From Mycobacteroides franklinii (GTDB lineage Bacteria > Actinomycetota > Actinomycetes > Mycobacteriales > Mycobacteriaceae), in NCBI RefSeq assembly GCF_002013895.1, contig NZ_MAFQ01000018.1:52296-116295 (forward strand): a stretch of 64,000 bases of DNA. Direction: 5' to 3'. This document shows positions 32,986-42,252 of this stretch, piece by piece (the stretch's first letter is position 1; each line of letters opens with the position of its first letter). The translations under genes were made by a program, and so were the position numbers. Below the pieces are notes generated by a model that worked only from the letters and a program-made list of their open reading frames with translations, did not search any database and was not told the origin of the DNA.

Positions 32986-34878
32986 ATGGGCAGGCACAGC
33001 GCATCTGGGTCGGGTAGCCCAAACGATCCGGACGACAACGACGGTTGGGTCGCGGACCCTCAGTCAGGCCACGAAGCGAGCTCCGCACCGGAGTTCGACA
33101 GTCCAGGACTCGACAGTCCAGGAACAGGCAGCTTCGACAGTGCGGGATTGGATACAGGCAGCTGGCAGCGGTCTCATCGCCGCAGTGGTGGCAGCAACTG
33201 GGGCGTCAGTAAGGGATTGATCGGCGTCGTCGCGGCGGTACTGGTGGTGGCCGTATCCATCGGCCTGTGGTGGTACTTCGACCGGCGGACCACCGACAAC
33301 CAGGCCGAGGCCGCAGCCACCTGCGTGCACGGAAACAACGCCATCGCCGTGGTTGCTGACCCGTCGATCGCGGACCGGATCGGCGAATTGTCGGAGCGGT
33401 TCAACAAGAAGCACGAGGTGATCGGCGACTTCTGCTTCACCGTCTCGGTGCGTCCCGCGGATACCGCCAATGTGATCAAGGGGCTGACAGGTCAGTGGCC
33501 CGCCGAGCTCGGTGAACAGCCGGCCTTGTGGATCCCGGGCAGCTCGATCTCTTCGGCGCGCCTGAAGGCGGCATCGAAGACCAATATCGTCAGCGACAGC
33601 CGGTCCTTGGTGAGTTCGCCCGTCGTCATCGCGATGACGCCGAGGCTGCGCCAGGCCATTCCCGGCGACAAGACCTGGGCGGATGTGCCCGCACTGCAGA
33701 ATGTCCCGAACTCGCTCGACGGTTTCGGCCTTCCGGGCTGGGGTTCGCTGCGGTTGGCGCTGCCGTCAAGCGGCAATGCCGATGCGACGCAGCTCGCGGC
33801 CGAAGCGGTGGCGGCGGCCAGTGTCCGCCCGGGTGACTCGCCCGAGCTGGGTGCGGGTGCGGCGGCATCGTTGGCGGCGACGGCTCCCAAGCTGCCCGCG
33901 AACAACTTGTCCGATGCCATCGGCGCGCTGCTGGACGGCGGCGAGCAGCCCGGTGCCGCAGTGCATGCGGTGGTCACCACCGAGCAGCAGCTTTATGCCC
34001 GTACTCGCAGCAACGGTGACGCCAAGAAGGTCATCGCCGCATGGCAGCCTGCCGGGGCAACCCCGATCGCCGACTACCCCACTGTGCAACTGGACGGTCC
34101 GTGGCTCTCCGAGGAGCAGCACACGGCGGCAAGCCAGTTCTCGCGTTTCCTGGGTGACAAGGACCAGCTCAAGGATCTGGCGGCCGCGGGCTTCCGCGCT
34201 GATGGCGCGGATCTGCCCAGTAGTGATGTGGTCAGCTTCGCCAAGATCGAAACGCCGCTGACCATCGAGGACAAGGTGCGCGTCGCACTGGCCGAGGGCA
34301 CCTCGACAGGGTCCGGGACCACGACGATCATGCTTTCTTCCTCACCCGCTCCCGATGTGAAGCTGTCCGATATCACCGGGGCACTGGCCAATAGGGTTCG
34401 TGCCATCGCTCCGACTTCGGGTGTCGGCCTGTGGGTATACGACGGCAAGGAAGGCAACACCGTGGTGCGCCTCGGTGGCGCCGGCGATGACGTGGAAGGC
34501 ATGCCCCGTTCGCAGAGCGTCGCTGATGCGCTGACGGCGCTGCAGCCCACCGGCAATGGCGCGGTGGCGTACACGACGCTGCGGGCGCTGTATCAGGACG
34601 CCGTGGGTGGTTTCCGCCCCAACCAGGTCAACTCGGTGTTGGTGGTGGCCGGGCGTTCGCACACCGACCAAACCTTGGACGGTCAGGGCCTGATCGACAC
34701 CATCAACCGGCTCAAGGATCCGGCGAAACCGGTGCGCATCAACGTGATCGACTTCGGTGGCGACTCCGACCAGCAGACCTGGCAGGCACTCGCGCAGCAG
34801 ACCGGCGGCGCCTATCAGAACATTCCGGCCTCGAACAGCCCGGAGCTGGTCGCGGCCATCACCCGCTTCATGTCCTAG
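32986..34878 (+). CDS. Membrane-anchored substrate-binding/VWA-domain protein
   Basis: A 630-residue protein, equivalent of Rv1836c. An acidic, Ser/Gly-rich cytosolic tail of about 70 residues contains three DSPG/DSAG-type repeats (FDSPGLDSPGTGSFDSAGLD). One membrane segment follows (LIGVVAAVLVVAVSIGLWWY), then a large exterior part: a solute-binding-like domain (about residues 110-400) and a C-terminal von Willebrand A domain (about 420-630) with GVGLWVYDGKEG and VNSVLVVAGRSHTDQTLDG. No full MIDAS motif (DxSxS) is seen, so metal-dependent binding is uncertain. ATG 32986. Confidence 0.87.
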   Translation: MGRHSASGSGSPNDPDDNDGWVADPQSGHEASSAPEFDSPGLDSPGTGSFDSAGLDTGSWQRSHRRSGGSNWGVSKGLIGVVAAVLVVAVSIGLWWYFDRRTTDNQAEAAATCVHGNNAIAVVADPSIADRIGELSERFNKKHEVIGDFCFTVSVRPADTANVIKGLTGQWPAELGEQPALWIPGSSISSARLKAASKTNIVSDSRSLVSSPVVIAMTPRLRQAIPGDKTWADVPALQNVPNSLDGFGLPGWGSLRLALPSSGNADATQLAAEAVAAASVRPGDSPELGAGAAASLAATAPKLPANNLSDAIGALLDGGEQPGAAVHAVVTTEQQLYARTRSNGDAKKVIAAWQPAGATPIADYPTVQLDGPWLSEEQHTAASQFSRFLGDKDQLKDLAAAGFRADGADLPSSDVVSFAKIETPLTIEDKVRVALAEGTSTGSGTTTIMLSSSPAPDVKLSDITGALANRVRAIAPTSGVGLWVYDGKEGNTVVRLGGAGDDVEGMPRSQSVADALTALQPTGNGAVAYTTLRALYQDAVGGFRPNQVNSVLVVAGRSHTDQTLDGQGLIDTINRLKDPAKPVRINVIDFGGDSDQQTWQALAQQTGGAYQNIPASNSPELVAAITRFMS

Positions 34879-34895
34879 CGCCCCCGCGAGCAGAC

Positions 34896-34935
34896 GCTTG
34901 GTCCTTCCACATCCTCGGGTTATGGAGGACCGAGC
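34896..34935. terminator. Bidirectional hairpin between convergent genes
   Basis: GCTTGGTCCTTCCA (34896-34909) pairs with TGGAGGACCGAGC (34923-34935) with one bulge and one wobble. It lies between the VWA gene stop (34878, plus) and the gcvB stop (34950, minus), and suits termination of both. Confidence 0.65.
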
Positions 34936-34949
34936 GCCTACTCGTCGTA

Positions 34950-37787
34950 CTACTCGGCGAACGCCTCGATCGGTGGGCAGGAGCACACCAGGTTCCGGTC
35001 TCCGTAGGCTCCGTCGATGCGACGTACCGGCGGCCACACCTTGGGGCGGAAACCCTTGCCCAGCGGGTAGGCGGCCTCGGCCCGGCTGTAAGGGTGGCTC
35101 CACTCGTCGGCGATGAGGGATTCGGCGGTGTGCGGCGCCCCGCGCAGCGGGTTGTCCTCCACCGGCCAGACTCCGGAGCCCACCTTGTCGATCTCGGCCT
35201 TGATCGCGATCATGGCCTCGCAGAAGGCGTCCACCTCGGCCAGGCTCTCACTTTCGGTGGGCTCCACCATGAGCGTGCCGGCCACCGGGAAGCTCATCGT
35301 CGGCGCGTGGAAACCGTAGTCCGCCAGACGCTTTGCGACATCGTCGACGGTGACTCCAGTGTTCTTGGTGATGTCCCGCAGGTCCAGGATGCACTCGTGG
35401 GCCACCATGCCGTTGTCGCCGGTGTAGAGCACCGGGTAGTACTCATCGAGACGTCGCGCCAGGTAGTTGGCCGAGGCGATCGCCGTCAGTGATGCCGCCC
35501 GCAGGCCGTCGGGGCCCATCATCCGGATGTAGGCCCAGGTGATCGGCAGGATCGATGCCGAACCGTAGGGCGCCGAAGAGACGACGGCGCCACCGGGCAA
35601 TTCGTCGGCGTACGGGTGCCCCGGCAGGTACTGCGCGAGGTGGCTGCGCACCGCGACAGGCCCGACGCCGGGGCCCCCGCCGCCGTGGGGGATGCAGAAC
35701 GTCTTGTGCAGGTTCAGGTGGCTGACGTCGCCGCCGAAGCGTCCGGGGCGGGCAAGCCCGACAAGAGCGTTCAGATTGGCACCGTCGACGTACACCTGTC
35801 CCCCGGCATCGTGCACGGCCGCGCAGATGTCGGCGATGTCGTGTTCGTAGACACCGTGAGTAGACGGGTAGGTGATCATGATCGCGGACAGCGCACTGGC
35901 ATTCTTGGTGATTTTCTCGCGCAGGTCGTCCAGGTCGACATCGCCGTTCTCGCGGCACGCCACCACCACAACGCGCATGCCGGCCAGCGCGGCCGAGGCA
36001 GCGTTGGTGCCGTGCGCACTCGACGGGATCAGGCACACGTCGCGATCGCTGTCGCCACGGTCAATGTGGTACTGCCGGATGGCCAGCAGACCCGCGTATT
36101 CACCCTGCGACCCCGCGTTGGGCTGCAAGCTCACCTTGTCGTAGCCGGTGATATCGGCCAGCCAACCCTCGAGATCGGAGATCAGGGTGCGCAGGCCGCG
36201 TGAATCGCTCGCAGGCGCGAACGGATGCTGTGCGGCGAATTGTGGCCAGGTGATGGGTTCCATCTCTGCGGCTGCGTTGAGCTTCATGGTGCAGGAACCG
36301 AGTGGAATCATGCTGCGATCCAACGCAATGTCCTTGTCGGACAGCGCACGCAGGTACCGCATCATCTCCGTCTCGCTGTGGTAGCGATTGAACGCCGGAT
36401 GAGTCAGATAATCGGAGTCGCGGGTCGCGATGTCCGAGGTGTGCGGGGCCTCCAGGGTGCCCTCGAACATCTCGGTTCCGAATGCTCGCAGCACCGAGAC
36501 CAGGTGCGGCAGCGTCGTCGCCTCATCGCAGGCGATCGAGACGTGGTCGCCGTCGGGGCACCAGATGTTGACACCCTCGGCCTTGGCGGCGGCCTGGATC
36601 TGAGCAGCCTTGCCGGGAACGTGCACCAGCACGGTGTCGAAGAAATGGTCGTGCACCACGGTGTGGCCGTCGCGGGTCAGCCCGGAAGCCAGCAGCTGCG
36701 CATTGCGATGGACCCGGGTAGCAATGGCGCGCAACCCTTCTGGTCCGTGGTAGCTCGCGTACATGGCGGCCATCACGGCCAGTAGCACCTGCGCGGTACA
36801 GATATTGCTGGTGGCCTTGTCCCGACGGATGTGCTGTTCGCGGGTCTGCAACGAGAGTCGATACGCGGGCGAGCCGTCCGCATCCACCGATACCCCGACG
36901 AGGCGTCCCGGCAGTTGACGGGCATGCGCGGTGTGCACCGCGAGGTACCCGGCGTGCGGTCCGCCGAATCCCATGGGTACACCGAAACGCTGGGTGGTGC
37001 CAAAGGCCACGTCGGCGCCGATGTCTCCGGGCGGGGCAACAAGGGTGAGGGCCAGCAGGTCGGCGCCGACCGCCACCAGCGCGCCGCGCTCATGGGCCTC
37101 GGAGATGAGCGACGTCCAGTCGTGCACCACCCCGGACGCGCCGGGCAGCTGCACGATTACCCCGAAGAACTCTCCTTCGGGCAGTCCCCCGGTGAGATCG
37201 GCGGTCACCACCTCGATGCCGAGTGGTTCGGCGCGGGTGGCGATCACGGCGGCGGTCTGTCCGTACAAGTCGGCATCGATGACGAGGCGATGGGAACCGG
37301 ACTTCACGGCGCGATGCATGAGCGTCATCGCCTCCGCGGCCGCGGTGCCCTCGTCGAGCATGGAGGCATTCGCGATATCCAGACCGGTGAGCTCGGCGAC
37401 CATGGTCTGGAAGTTCAGCAATGCCTCGAGGCGGCCCTGGCTGATCTCCGGCTGGTAGGGCGTATAGGCGGTGTACCACGCCGGGTTTTCGAGGATGTGG
37501 CGGCGCAGCACCGGCGGGGTGAGCGTGTCGAAGTAGCCCTGCCCGATCATGGACACGGCAATCGTGTTGTGGTCGGCGAGTTTTCGCAGCGCGTCCAGGG
37601 CTTCGTGTTCGGAGGCTGCCGCGGGAAGCGCGTCGAGTCCGCTGGCCAGCCCGCCCTGCAGTGCGTCCAGGATGCTGGCCGGAACCGCCTTGTCGGCGAG
37701 TTCGTCGAGGCTGGCTACGCCGATGGTGGCGAGCATGGTGTCGATATCGGCGGTGGTCGGACCGATGTGGCGGTCAGCGAACGTCAT
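34950..37787 (-). CDS. gcvB: Glycine dehydrogenase (decarboxylating), P-protein of glycine cleavage
   Basis: A 945-residue PLP enzyme with fused alpha and beta halves. TFADRHIGPTTADIDTMLATIG at the start, TPYQPEISQGRLEALLNFQTM, and the PLP Lys in DVSHLNLHKTFCIPHGGGGPG (given as NLHKTFCIPHGGGGPG). It decarboxylates glycine and loads the methylamine onto the lipoyl arm of GcvH. ATG at 37787 (MTFADRH) matches the family N-terminus; the open frame goes 66 bases further into the riboswitch. Controlled by the tandem glycine riboswitch upstream. Confidence 0.97.
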   Translation of the reverse strand: MTFADRHIGPTTADIDTMLATIGVASLDELADKAVPASILDALQGGLASGLDALPAAASEHEALDALRKLADHNTIAVSMIGQGYFDTLTPPVLRRHILENPAWYTAYTPYQPEISQGRLEALLNFQTMVAELTGLDIANASMLDEGTAAAEAMTLMHRAVKSGSHRLVIDADLYGQTAAVIATRAEPLGIEVVTADLTGGLPEGEFFGVIVQLPGASGVVHDWTSLISEAHERGALVAVGADLLALTLVAPPGDIGADVAFGTTQRFGVPMGFGGPHAGYLAVHTAHARQLPGRLVGVSVDADGSPAYRLSLQTREQHIRRDKATSNICTAQVLLAVMAAMYASYHGPEGLRAIATRVHRNAQLLASGLTRDGHTVVHDHFFDTVLVHVPGKAAQIQAAAKAEGVNIWCPDGDHVSIACDEATTLPHLVSVLRAFGTEMFEGTLEAPHTSDIATRDSDYLTHPAFNRYHSETEMMRYLRALSDKDIALDRSMIPLGSCTMKLNAAAEMEPITWPQFAAQHPFAPASDSRGLRTLISDLEGWLADITGYDKVSLQPNAGSQGEYAGLLAIRQYHIDRGDSDRDVCLIPSSAHGTNAASAALAGMRVVVVACRENGDVDLDDLREKITKNASALSAIMITYPSTHGVYEHDIADICAAVHDAGGQVYVDGANLNALVGLARPGRFGGDVSHLNLHKTFCIPHGGGGPGVGPVAVRSHLAQYLPGHPYADELPGGAVVSSAPYGSASILPITWAYIRMMGPDGLRAASLTAIASANYLARRLDEYYPVLYTGDNGMVAHECILDLRDITKNTGVTVDDVAKRLADYGFHAPTMSFPVAGTLMVEPTESESLAEVDAFCEAMIAIKAEIDKVGSGVWPVEDNPLRGAPHTAESLIADEWSHPYSRAEAAYPLGKGFRPKVWPPVRRIDGAYGDRNLVCSCPPIEAFAE

Positions 37788-37859
37788 GGCGCTCCCGGAG
37801 GGTCGAGTCGCGCGGCAGGCACGCGACAGCGTCTCCCCTCCCTCTGTCATCAACCCGTG

Positions 37860-38070
37860 CCGGGTGCCTGAGAGATTCGGTCGTCCTGGCTGGTGAATCT
37901 CCAGCTAGGCGCCTTTCCCCGTCGGCGGGCGGTCCGGTCGTACAACCGGATCGCCGCTTTTCAGAGGCATCGGGGCCGAGAGCGGTTCGGGGGCCTGAGA
38001 GATTGACGGAGAGGTGTTGCTCCTTCGGCGGTCATGACTGGCGGTCACGACACTCTCCCGCCCACGGGCG
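37860..38070 (-). promoter_or_regulatory. Tandem glycine riboswitch upstream of gcvB
   Basis: Minus-strand RNA has the two-aptamer layout. Aptamer 1: GGGCGGGAGAGTG, then GCCGAAGGAGCAA, then TCTCTCAGGCCCCC. Aptamer 2: CCTCTGAAAAGCG, then GACGGGGAAAGGCGCC, then TCTCTCAGGCACC. These are the conserved glycine-binding blocks, and the downstream gene is glycine decarboxylase, the standard target. It lies about 75 bases before the gcvB start. Confidence 0.93.
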
Positions 38071-38132
38071 ATGCGGGACCAGTTTACGCCAGTTAACGAG
38101 CTGGTTCAGACCGGAGCGAATGCGGCGCCGGA

Positions 38133-38768
38133 TCAGCCGATCTTGCGGGCGCGATCCTTGCGGCGAGAGGCCAATTCGTCCTCCGGCGCCTCGATGGCTT
38201 CGCCGCCGTCGGCACGCTCCCCGGGGAACTCGGCGATTGCGCCGGTCAGTTCGCGCATGGCGCCGCTGACCGCGATGCCGAACACACCCTGCCCGCCCTG
38301 CAGCAGGTCGACGACCTCTTCGGCGGAGGTGCACTCGTAGACGGTGGTGCCGTCCGAGAACAGTGTGATGTTGGCCAGGTCCTCGACCCCGCGCTGGCGC
38401 AGGTGCTCGACGGCAACCCGGATGTTCTGCAGCGAGATACCGGTGTCCAGCAGTCGCTTGACGATCTTCAGGACCAGAATGTCCTTGAACGAGTACAGGC
38501 GCTGGCTACCCGAACCGGCGGCGCCGCGAATCGAGGGAACCACGAGCGAGGTGCGGGCCCAGTAGTCCAGCTGGCGGTAGGTGATACCAGCAACCTGGCA
38601 GGCGCTCGGGCCGCGGTAGCCGACGAGCTGATCGGGAACTGAGTTATCCGGGAAGAGACCCGGCTGGACAGGCCCGGAAGATGCGGAGGACTCGGAGGAC
38701 TCGGACGAACCCGCCGCTCCTGACTCCAGCGTCATCTCCAGCTGCCCCTCATGCGGCTGTTCGACCAC
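38133..38768 (-). CDS. MerR family regulator, ResR (Rv1830)-like
   Basis: A 211-residue regulator. An acidic, Ser-rich N-terminal tail of about 45 residues precedes the HTH: GYRGPSACQVAGITYRQLDYWARTSLVVPS (given as CQVAGITYRQLDYWARTSLV) and SQRLYSFKDILVLKIVKRLLDTGISL. The C-terminal part has no Cys cluster or known ligand pocket. It corresponds to Rv1830 of M. tuberculosis, reported as the regulator ResR affecting growth and recovery after antibiotic exposure. A sigma-70-like promoter is visible upstream with a long leader. Confidence 0.9.
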   Translation of the reverse strand: MVEQPHEGQLEMTLESGAAGSSESSESSASSGPVQPGLFPDNSVPDQLVGYRGPSACQVAGITYRQLDYWARTSLVVPSIRGAAGSGSQRLYSFKDILVLKIVKRLLDTGISLQNIRVAVEHLRQRGVEDLANITLFSDGTTVYECTSAEEVVDLLQGGQGVFGIAVSGAMRELTGAIAEFPGERADGGEAIEAPEDELASRRKDRARKIG

Positions 38769-38931
38769 TTCTGCTCCCTCTCGCCGATCGCTTCGCCGGC
38801 TCTCGTGGCGCGGTCCTGAGAAATCCCCTGAGAGATTTCACGGTACCGAGTCCGCCGGTAGTGCGTTCGTCCAAGCACGAATTCTCCGAGCATACGCCCC
38901 TTGCGCTGCCCCGTGCCGGCCGCTGAGTCAA

Positions 38932-38959
38932 ATTATGACCCTCGTGAAATTACGGTCAA
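38932..38959 (-). promoter_or_regulatory. Sigma-70-type promoter for the ResR-like gene
   Basis: On the minus strand TTGACC (38959-38954), 16 bases, then CATAAT (38937-38932). This is a good match to housekeeping promoters and implies a leader of about 155 bases. The leader contains an inverted repeat GAAATC (38820-38825) / GATTTC (38834-38839) that may be an operator. Confidence 0.55.
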
Positions 38960-39023
38960 TGCGACGCGCCCGGGCTGCGACTGTCAAGGTCAGGTTGAGA
39001 CTTACTCGTTACTTAAGGCCCTG

Positions 39024-39527
39024 TCACGGGCCTTCCGTGGCCTTGAAGTCATCGGGCGAGACGCTGTCCAGGAACTCCTTGAACTTCTCCACCTCGTCTT
39101 CGCGCAGTGCTCCGCCGGAGTCCTCGTCGTCCTCGTCGGGAATGATCAAGCCCGCCTCGGCGAGCACGGCTTCCTCGACGTAGATCGGCACCCCGACACG
39201 CAGCGCGATCGCCACCGAATCCGATGGCCGCGCGGACACTCGGATGTCGCTGTCGAACACCAGATCCGCGTAGAACGTGCCCTCTTGCAGATCCACAATC
39301 CGGACTTCCTTGAGTGAATGCCCAAGGGCCACAATGAGATCACGAATCAGGTCATGGGTGAGCGGCCGCGCCGGCTCCACCCCTTGCTGCTCCAGTGCGA
39401 TGGCAGCAGCCTCCGACTGGCCGATCCAAATCGGCAGGTAACGATCCCCCGCGGACTCGCGCAGCAACAACACCGGCTGGTTCTGGGGCTGTTCCACGCG
39501 GATTCCCACGACTCGAACTTCGCTCAT
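39024..39527 (-). CDS. Bifunctional nuclease (DUF151) family protein
   Basis: A 167-residue protein. VRVVGIRVEQPQNQPVLLLRE at the N-terminus, LPIWIGQSEAAAIAL, RPLTHDLIRDLI and SARPSDSVAIALRVGVPIYV are the conserved blocks of the BFN/DUF151 family; an acidic tail with EDDEDSGG ends it. Plant homologues have RNase/DNase activity; the bacterial role is not settled. Equivalent of Rv1829, between the two MerR genes. Confidence 0.92.
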   Translation of the reverse strand: MSEVRVVGIRVEQPQNQPVLLLRESAGDRYLPIWIGQSEAAAIALEQQGVEPARPLTHDLIRDLIVALGHSLKEVRIVDLQEGTFYADLVFDSDIRVSARPSDSVAIALRVGVPIYVEEAVLAEAGLIIPDEDDEDSGGALREDEVEKFKEFLDSVSPDDFKATEGP

Positions 39528-39572
39528 CGTGCCTCCAACACCAGTACTTCTGTCGTACCGCGAGTCTAGTAC

Positions 39573-40319
39573 TCAGCGATCGAGGACGCCGCGCACCGCC
39601 GACTTGATCATGGCGCCGTGGAGCGCGATCGACAGCGCCGCCACTTCCCGGATCAGGTCATCAGCGCGGTCGCGCGCTCCTGCCTTGTTGGCCTTGACGG
39701 TCGGGCCCACGATCTGGGCGATCAGGTCCGTCTCGCGGTCGACAGCCGACCGGAAGGTGCGCAGGTGCCGCGGCTCGACACCGTAATCGGCCAGCTCGGC
39801 GGCGCACTGGACGATCAGTACCGTGTATTCGTCGAAAAACCCGGCGGGTCCGGCCGTGATGATCCCCGCCTTGATGAGCGAGGTCAGCAGCACCTCGTCG
39901 GCGCCCGAGCGCGACAGTAGATCCTCGCGGCTCAGCCGCGTGGGCCGCGAGGAGGATGGGAATCCTTGACGGGCAACACCGTTGGTGTCGTCACCGTCGG
40001 TGATGGCGAACAGCCTGGGGCCGCCGCCGAAGCCCGCTACATCGGGCAACGCTCCGTCGGGCTGCGCGTCGAGTTGCTCCTTGATCACCTTCAACGGCAG
40101 GTAGTGATCGCGTTGCGCGGTCAGGATGAAACGCAGCCGCTCGGCGTCATAGGCCGAAAACCGGCGATACCCCGACGCGCTACGCGACGGGGTAACCAGT
40201 CCCTCCGATTCGAGGAATCGAATCTTCGAGATCGTGACGTCCGGAAACTCCGGACGCAACAGGTCGAGTACCGACCCGATCGACATTCCGGTGAGAGCCG
40301 GCCGGTCGGGAGCTGTCAC
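39573..40319 (-). CDS. MerR family transcriptional regulator (Rv1828-like)
   Basis: A 248-residue regulator with a MerR winged HTH near the N-terminus (SIGSVLDLLRPEFPDVTISKIRFLESEGLVTPSRSASGYRRF, given as ISKIRFLESEGL.TP.R..SGYRRF). A long C-terminal domain of unknown ligand follows. The GTG at 40319 overlaps the garA stop by four bases (GTGA), so it is translationally coupled to garA. The same gene order exists in M. tuberculosis (garA-Rv1828). Confidence 0.92.
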   Translation of the reverse strand: MTAPDRPALTGMSIGSVLDLLRPEFPDVTISKIRFLESEGLVTPSRSASGYRRFSAYDAERLRFILTAQRDHYLPLKVIKEQLDAQPDGALPDVAGFGGGPRLFAITDGDDTNGVARQGFPSSSRPTRLSREDLLSRSGADEVLLTSLIKAGIITAGPAGFFDEYTVLIVQCAAELADYGVEPRHLRTFRSAVDRETDLIAQIVGPTVKANKAGARDRADDLIREVAALSIALHGAMIKSAVRGVLDR

Positions 40320-40789
40320 TGGCCACCCGAGGCGGAATCATCGCCGGCCGACTTCGGTCCGGTCAGGAAGACCAGCCGGAACTTTCCGATCTGCACTTCG
40401 TCGCCGTTGGCGAGGACCGCCGAATCGACGGGCTCGCGGTTGACGTAGGTGCCGTTCAGGCTGCCCACGTCCACGACCTGGAATTCGTCACTGTCAAGCC
40501 GGAATTCGGCGTGACGACGGCTCACCGTGACGTCATCGAGGAAGATGTCGCTATCGGGGTGCCGGCCGGCCGATGTGGTTGCCTGATCGAGCAGAAAGCG
40601 TGATCCGGCGTTGGGGCCGCGCTTGACCACCAACAGTGCCGATCCGGCGGGCAATCCTTCGACACCGGACACGTCGGCACCGGCCTGCGCGGGCGCCTCT
40701 AGCTCGGTGGCGAAATCGGCGCGGAACACCGAGGTCGTCTCCGCGGTGACCTCGCCTGACGTGTCGTCCTTGTCGTTATCGGTCACCAT
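40316..40789 (-). CDS. garA: GarA, FHA-domain regulator of 2-oxoglutarate metabolism
   Basis: A 157-residue protein. An N-terminal tail carries the kinase-target motif ETTSVF (Thr pair at about residues 19-20), phosphorylated by PknG/PknB in characterised orthologues. The FHA domain follows: AGRHPDSDIFLDDVTVSRRHAEF and VGSLNGTYVNREPV (phosphothreonine-binding Arg, Ser, Asn intact). Unphosphorylated GarA inhibits 2-oxoglutarate dehydrogenase and glutamate dehydrogenase and activates glutamate synthase. Here it is followed by the coupled MerR gene. Confidence 0.96.
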   Translation of the reverse strand: MVTDNDKDDTSGEVTAETTSVFRADFATELEAPAQAGADVSGVEGLPAGSALLVVKRGPNAGSRFLLDQATTSAGRHPDSDIFLDDVTVSRRHAEFRLDSDEFQVVDVGSLNGTYVNREPVDSAVLANGDEVQIGKFRLVFLTGPKSAGDDSASGGQ

Positions 40790-41017
40790 CGCTCCTTCTT
40801 CCTCGCCCCTGGGAGGATTCGATTGTCAGTGCGGATCCCGCTGAGCGTGATGCTCATCGCGACCCTCATCTGCCCTCATGCTCTTCGCGGCGAGCGTTCA
40901 TCGCCGCTCGTTTCCGACCGTACCGTCTGACTGCCCGTAACGGGTCACCTCTGCCGTATCCGCCAGTGGTCCACCCGAAATTATGGCCGTCGGACTGGTT
41001 GGAGAACCTGTGCCCTC

Positions 41018-41413
41018 CTAATCGGTGGCGTCACCATATCCCGATGCGTCTAAGAGGTCATTAAGAGCCGCATCGAGATCGGCCGCGCTGGCGGCTTCAA
41101 GGTCGACCAACCAGCCCTCGCCGTAGGGATCTGAATTGACCAGCTGCGGGTTGGAATCCAAATCGCCATTCGCGGCAACGACTTTCGCGGTGATGGGCGC
41201 GAACAGGTCAGATACCGATTTCGTGGATTCCACCTCGCCGAATGTGGAGCCGGCGGTCAGATCGGAGCCGGCATCCGGGAGCTGGACAAACACCACGTCA
41301 CCGAGTTGCGACTGTGCGTAGTCGGTGATTCCGATGCGCACGGTGGTTTCGCCGGTGCGCCGCACCCATTCGTGTTCCTCGGTGTAATGCAGGTCGGCAG
41401 GAATTTCGGTCAC
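41018..41413 (-). CDS. gcvH: Glycine cleavage system H protein
   Basis: A 131-residue lipoyl carrier. LHYTEEHEWVRRTGETTVRIGITDYAQ at the N-terminus (given as YTEEHEWV) and the lipoylation Lys in GEVESTKSVSDLFAP. It shuttles the aminomethyl group from GcvB to GcvT. The GTG at 41413 was chosen over the longer open frame because AAGGAC precedes it and the length then matches the family. gcvT and gcvL are not in the window. Confidence 0.95.
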   Translation of the reverse strand: MTEIPADLHYTEEHEWVRRTGETTVRIGITDYAQSQLGDVVFVQLPDAGSDLTAGSTFGEVESTKSVSDLFAPITAKVVAANGDLDSNPQLVNSDPYGEGWLVDLEAASAADLDAALNDLLDASGYGDATD

Positions 41414-41468
41414 GGTGAGTCGTCCTTGCTCTCGGTCAGTGGTCTGTGTAGTCGCTAGGCCCTCAGGG

Positions 41469-42248
41469 CTACTTGCCGGGCTGAGCGTATTGGCGAGGTT
41501 TCGGTTCTCGCAAGGTGGTGATGTCAACGCGCGCCGGCTGGTCGATGGTAACGCTGCCGCCCACCCGCGACACGGTGTCGACGGCGCCGCCGGGAATGTT
41601 CATCGCCGCCGCGAGTGTCGGTGGATCGCCTATCGCCAGAACCGAATACGGGGGCGCCAGGGCCGTGCCGTCCACGACGAGCTGTCCGGGGGTGCCGACG
41701 ACCCACGAATCGGCACCGACGCGTACGGATTTGTCGCCCGCCCTGATCTCGATGGCTTCGGCTCCGGCCGCCCGCAGCTCGTTGACGATGTCGAGCAGCG
41801 TTTCCGCGCCCAGTCCCTGTCCGGGATCGGTGATGGTCAGGACGACGCCCGGTCCGGTAGCGCCGACGGTCCCCGCCATGATGGACAGCGCAGACAGCCG
41901 TGCCTTGGCGTCGTTGATCACGGCCTGATTGCCGGTTCCGCTGGCGCGCATGGTGATCAGGCTCTGTTGTAGATCCGCGATCTCCTTGTTGAGATTGGCG
42001 TCTCGCTGCTGCAAGGAGTCGAGTAGCACGAGCAAATCGGCAGGCCGAGCGGTATCGAGCCCGTCGCCCGATTCGGTCTGACGCACCTGGGTGGTGATCG
42101 CCAGGCCCAGTAGTGCGCACAGTGCCACACCCAGCACGCCGAAGGTGATCTGACTGCGCGTCGGTGGCCGACGCCTCTTGGGCATTTCGTGCTTGCCGGG
42201 ATGTGGTTCGTGTCGTGAATCCGGCTGCGCGGGATGAGATTGGTTCAC
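41469..42248 (-). CDS. DUF881 family membrane protein (Rv1825-like)
   Basis: About 259 residues: a hydrophilic basic N-terminus (KRRRPPTRSQ), one membrane helix (ITFGVLGVALCALLGLAI), a coiled-coil stretch (LVLLDSLQQRDANLNKEIADLQQ, given as LQQRDANLNKEIADL) and a DUF881 domain ending in RVGGSVTIDQPARVDITTL. Such proteins cluster with DUF1290 genes near cell-division or envelope genes in actinobacteria; function unknown. Start is uncertain: GTG 42248 fits operon spacing, with TTG 42263 and ATG 42185 as alternatives. Confidence 0.88.
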   Translation of the reverse strand: MNQSHPAQPDSRHEPHPGKHEMPKRRRPPTRSQITFGVLGVALCALLGLAITTQVRQTESGDGLDTARPADLLVLLDSLQQRDANLNKEIADLQQSLITMRASGTGNQAVINDAKARLSALSIMAGTVGATGPGVVLTITDPGQGLGAETLLDIVNELRAAGAEAIEIRAGDKSVRVGADSWVVGTPGQLVVDGTALAPPYSVLAIGDPPTLAAAMNIPGGAVDTVSRVGGSVTIDQPARVDITTLREPKPRQYAQPGK

Positions 42249-42252
42249 TGGC

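Noticed and set aside
40790..41017. Possible small gene or RNA between garA and gcvH
   Set aside because: No convincing start, ribosome-binding site or stable structure; only an isolated CATAAT (-10-like) on the minus strand near 40980.
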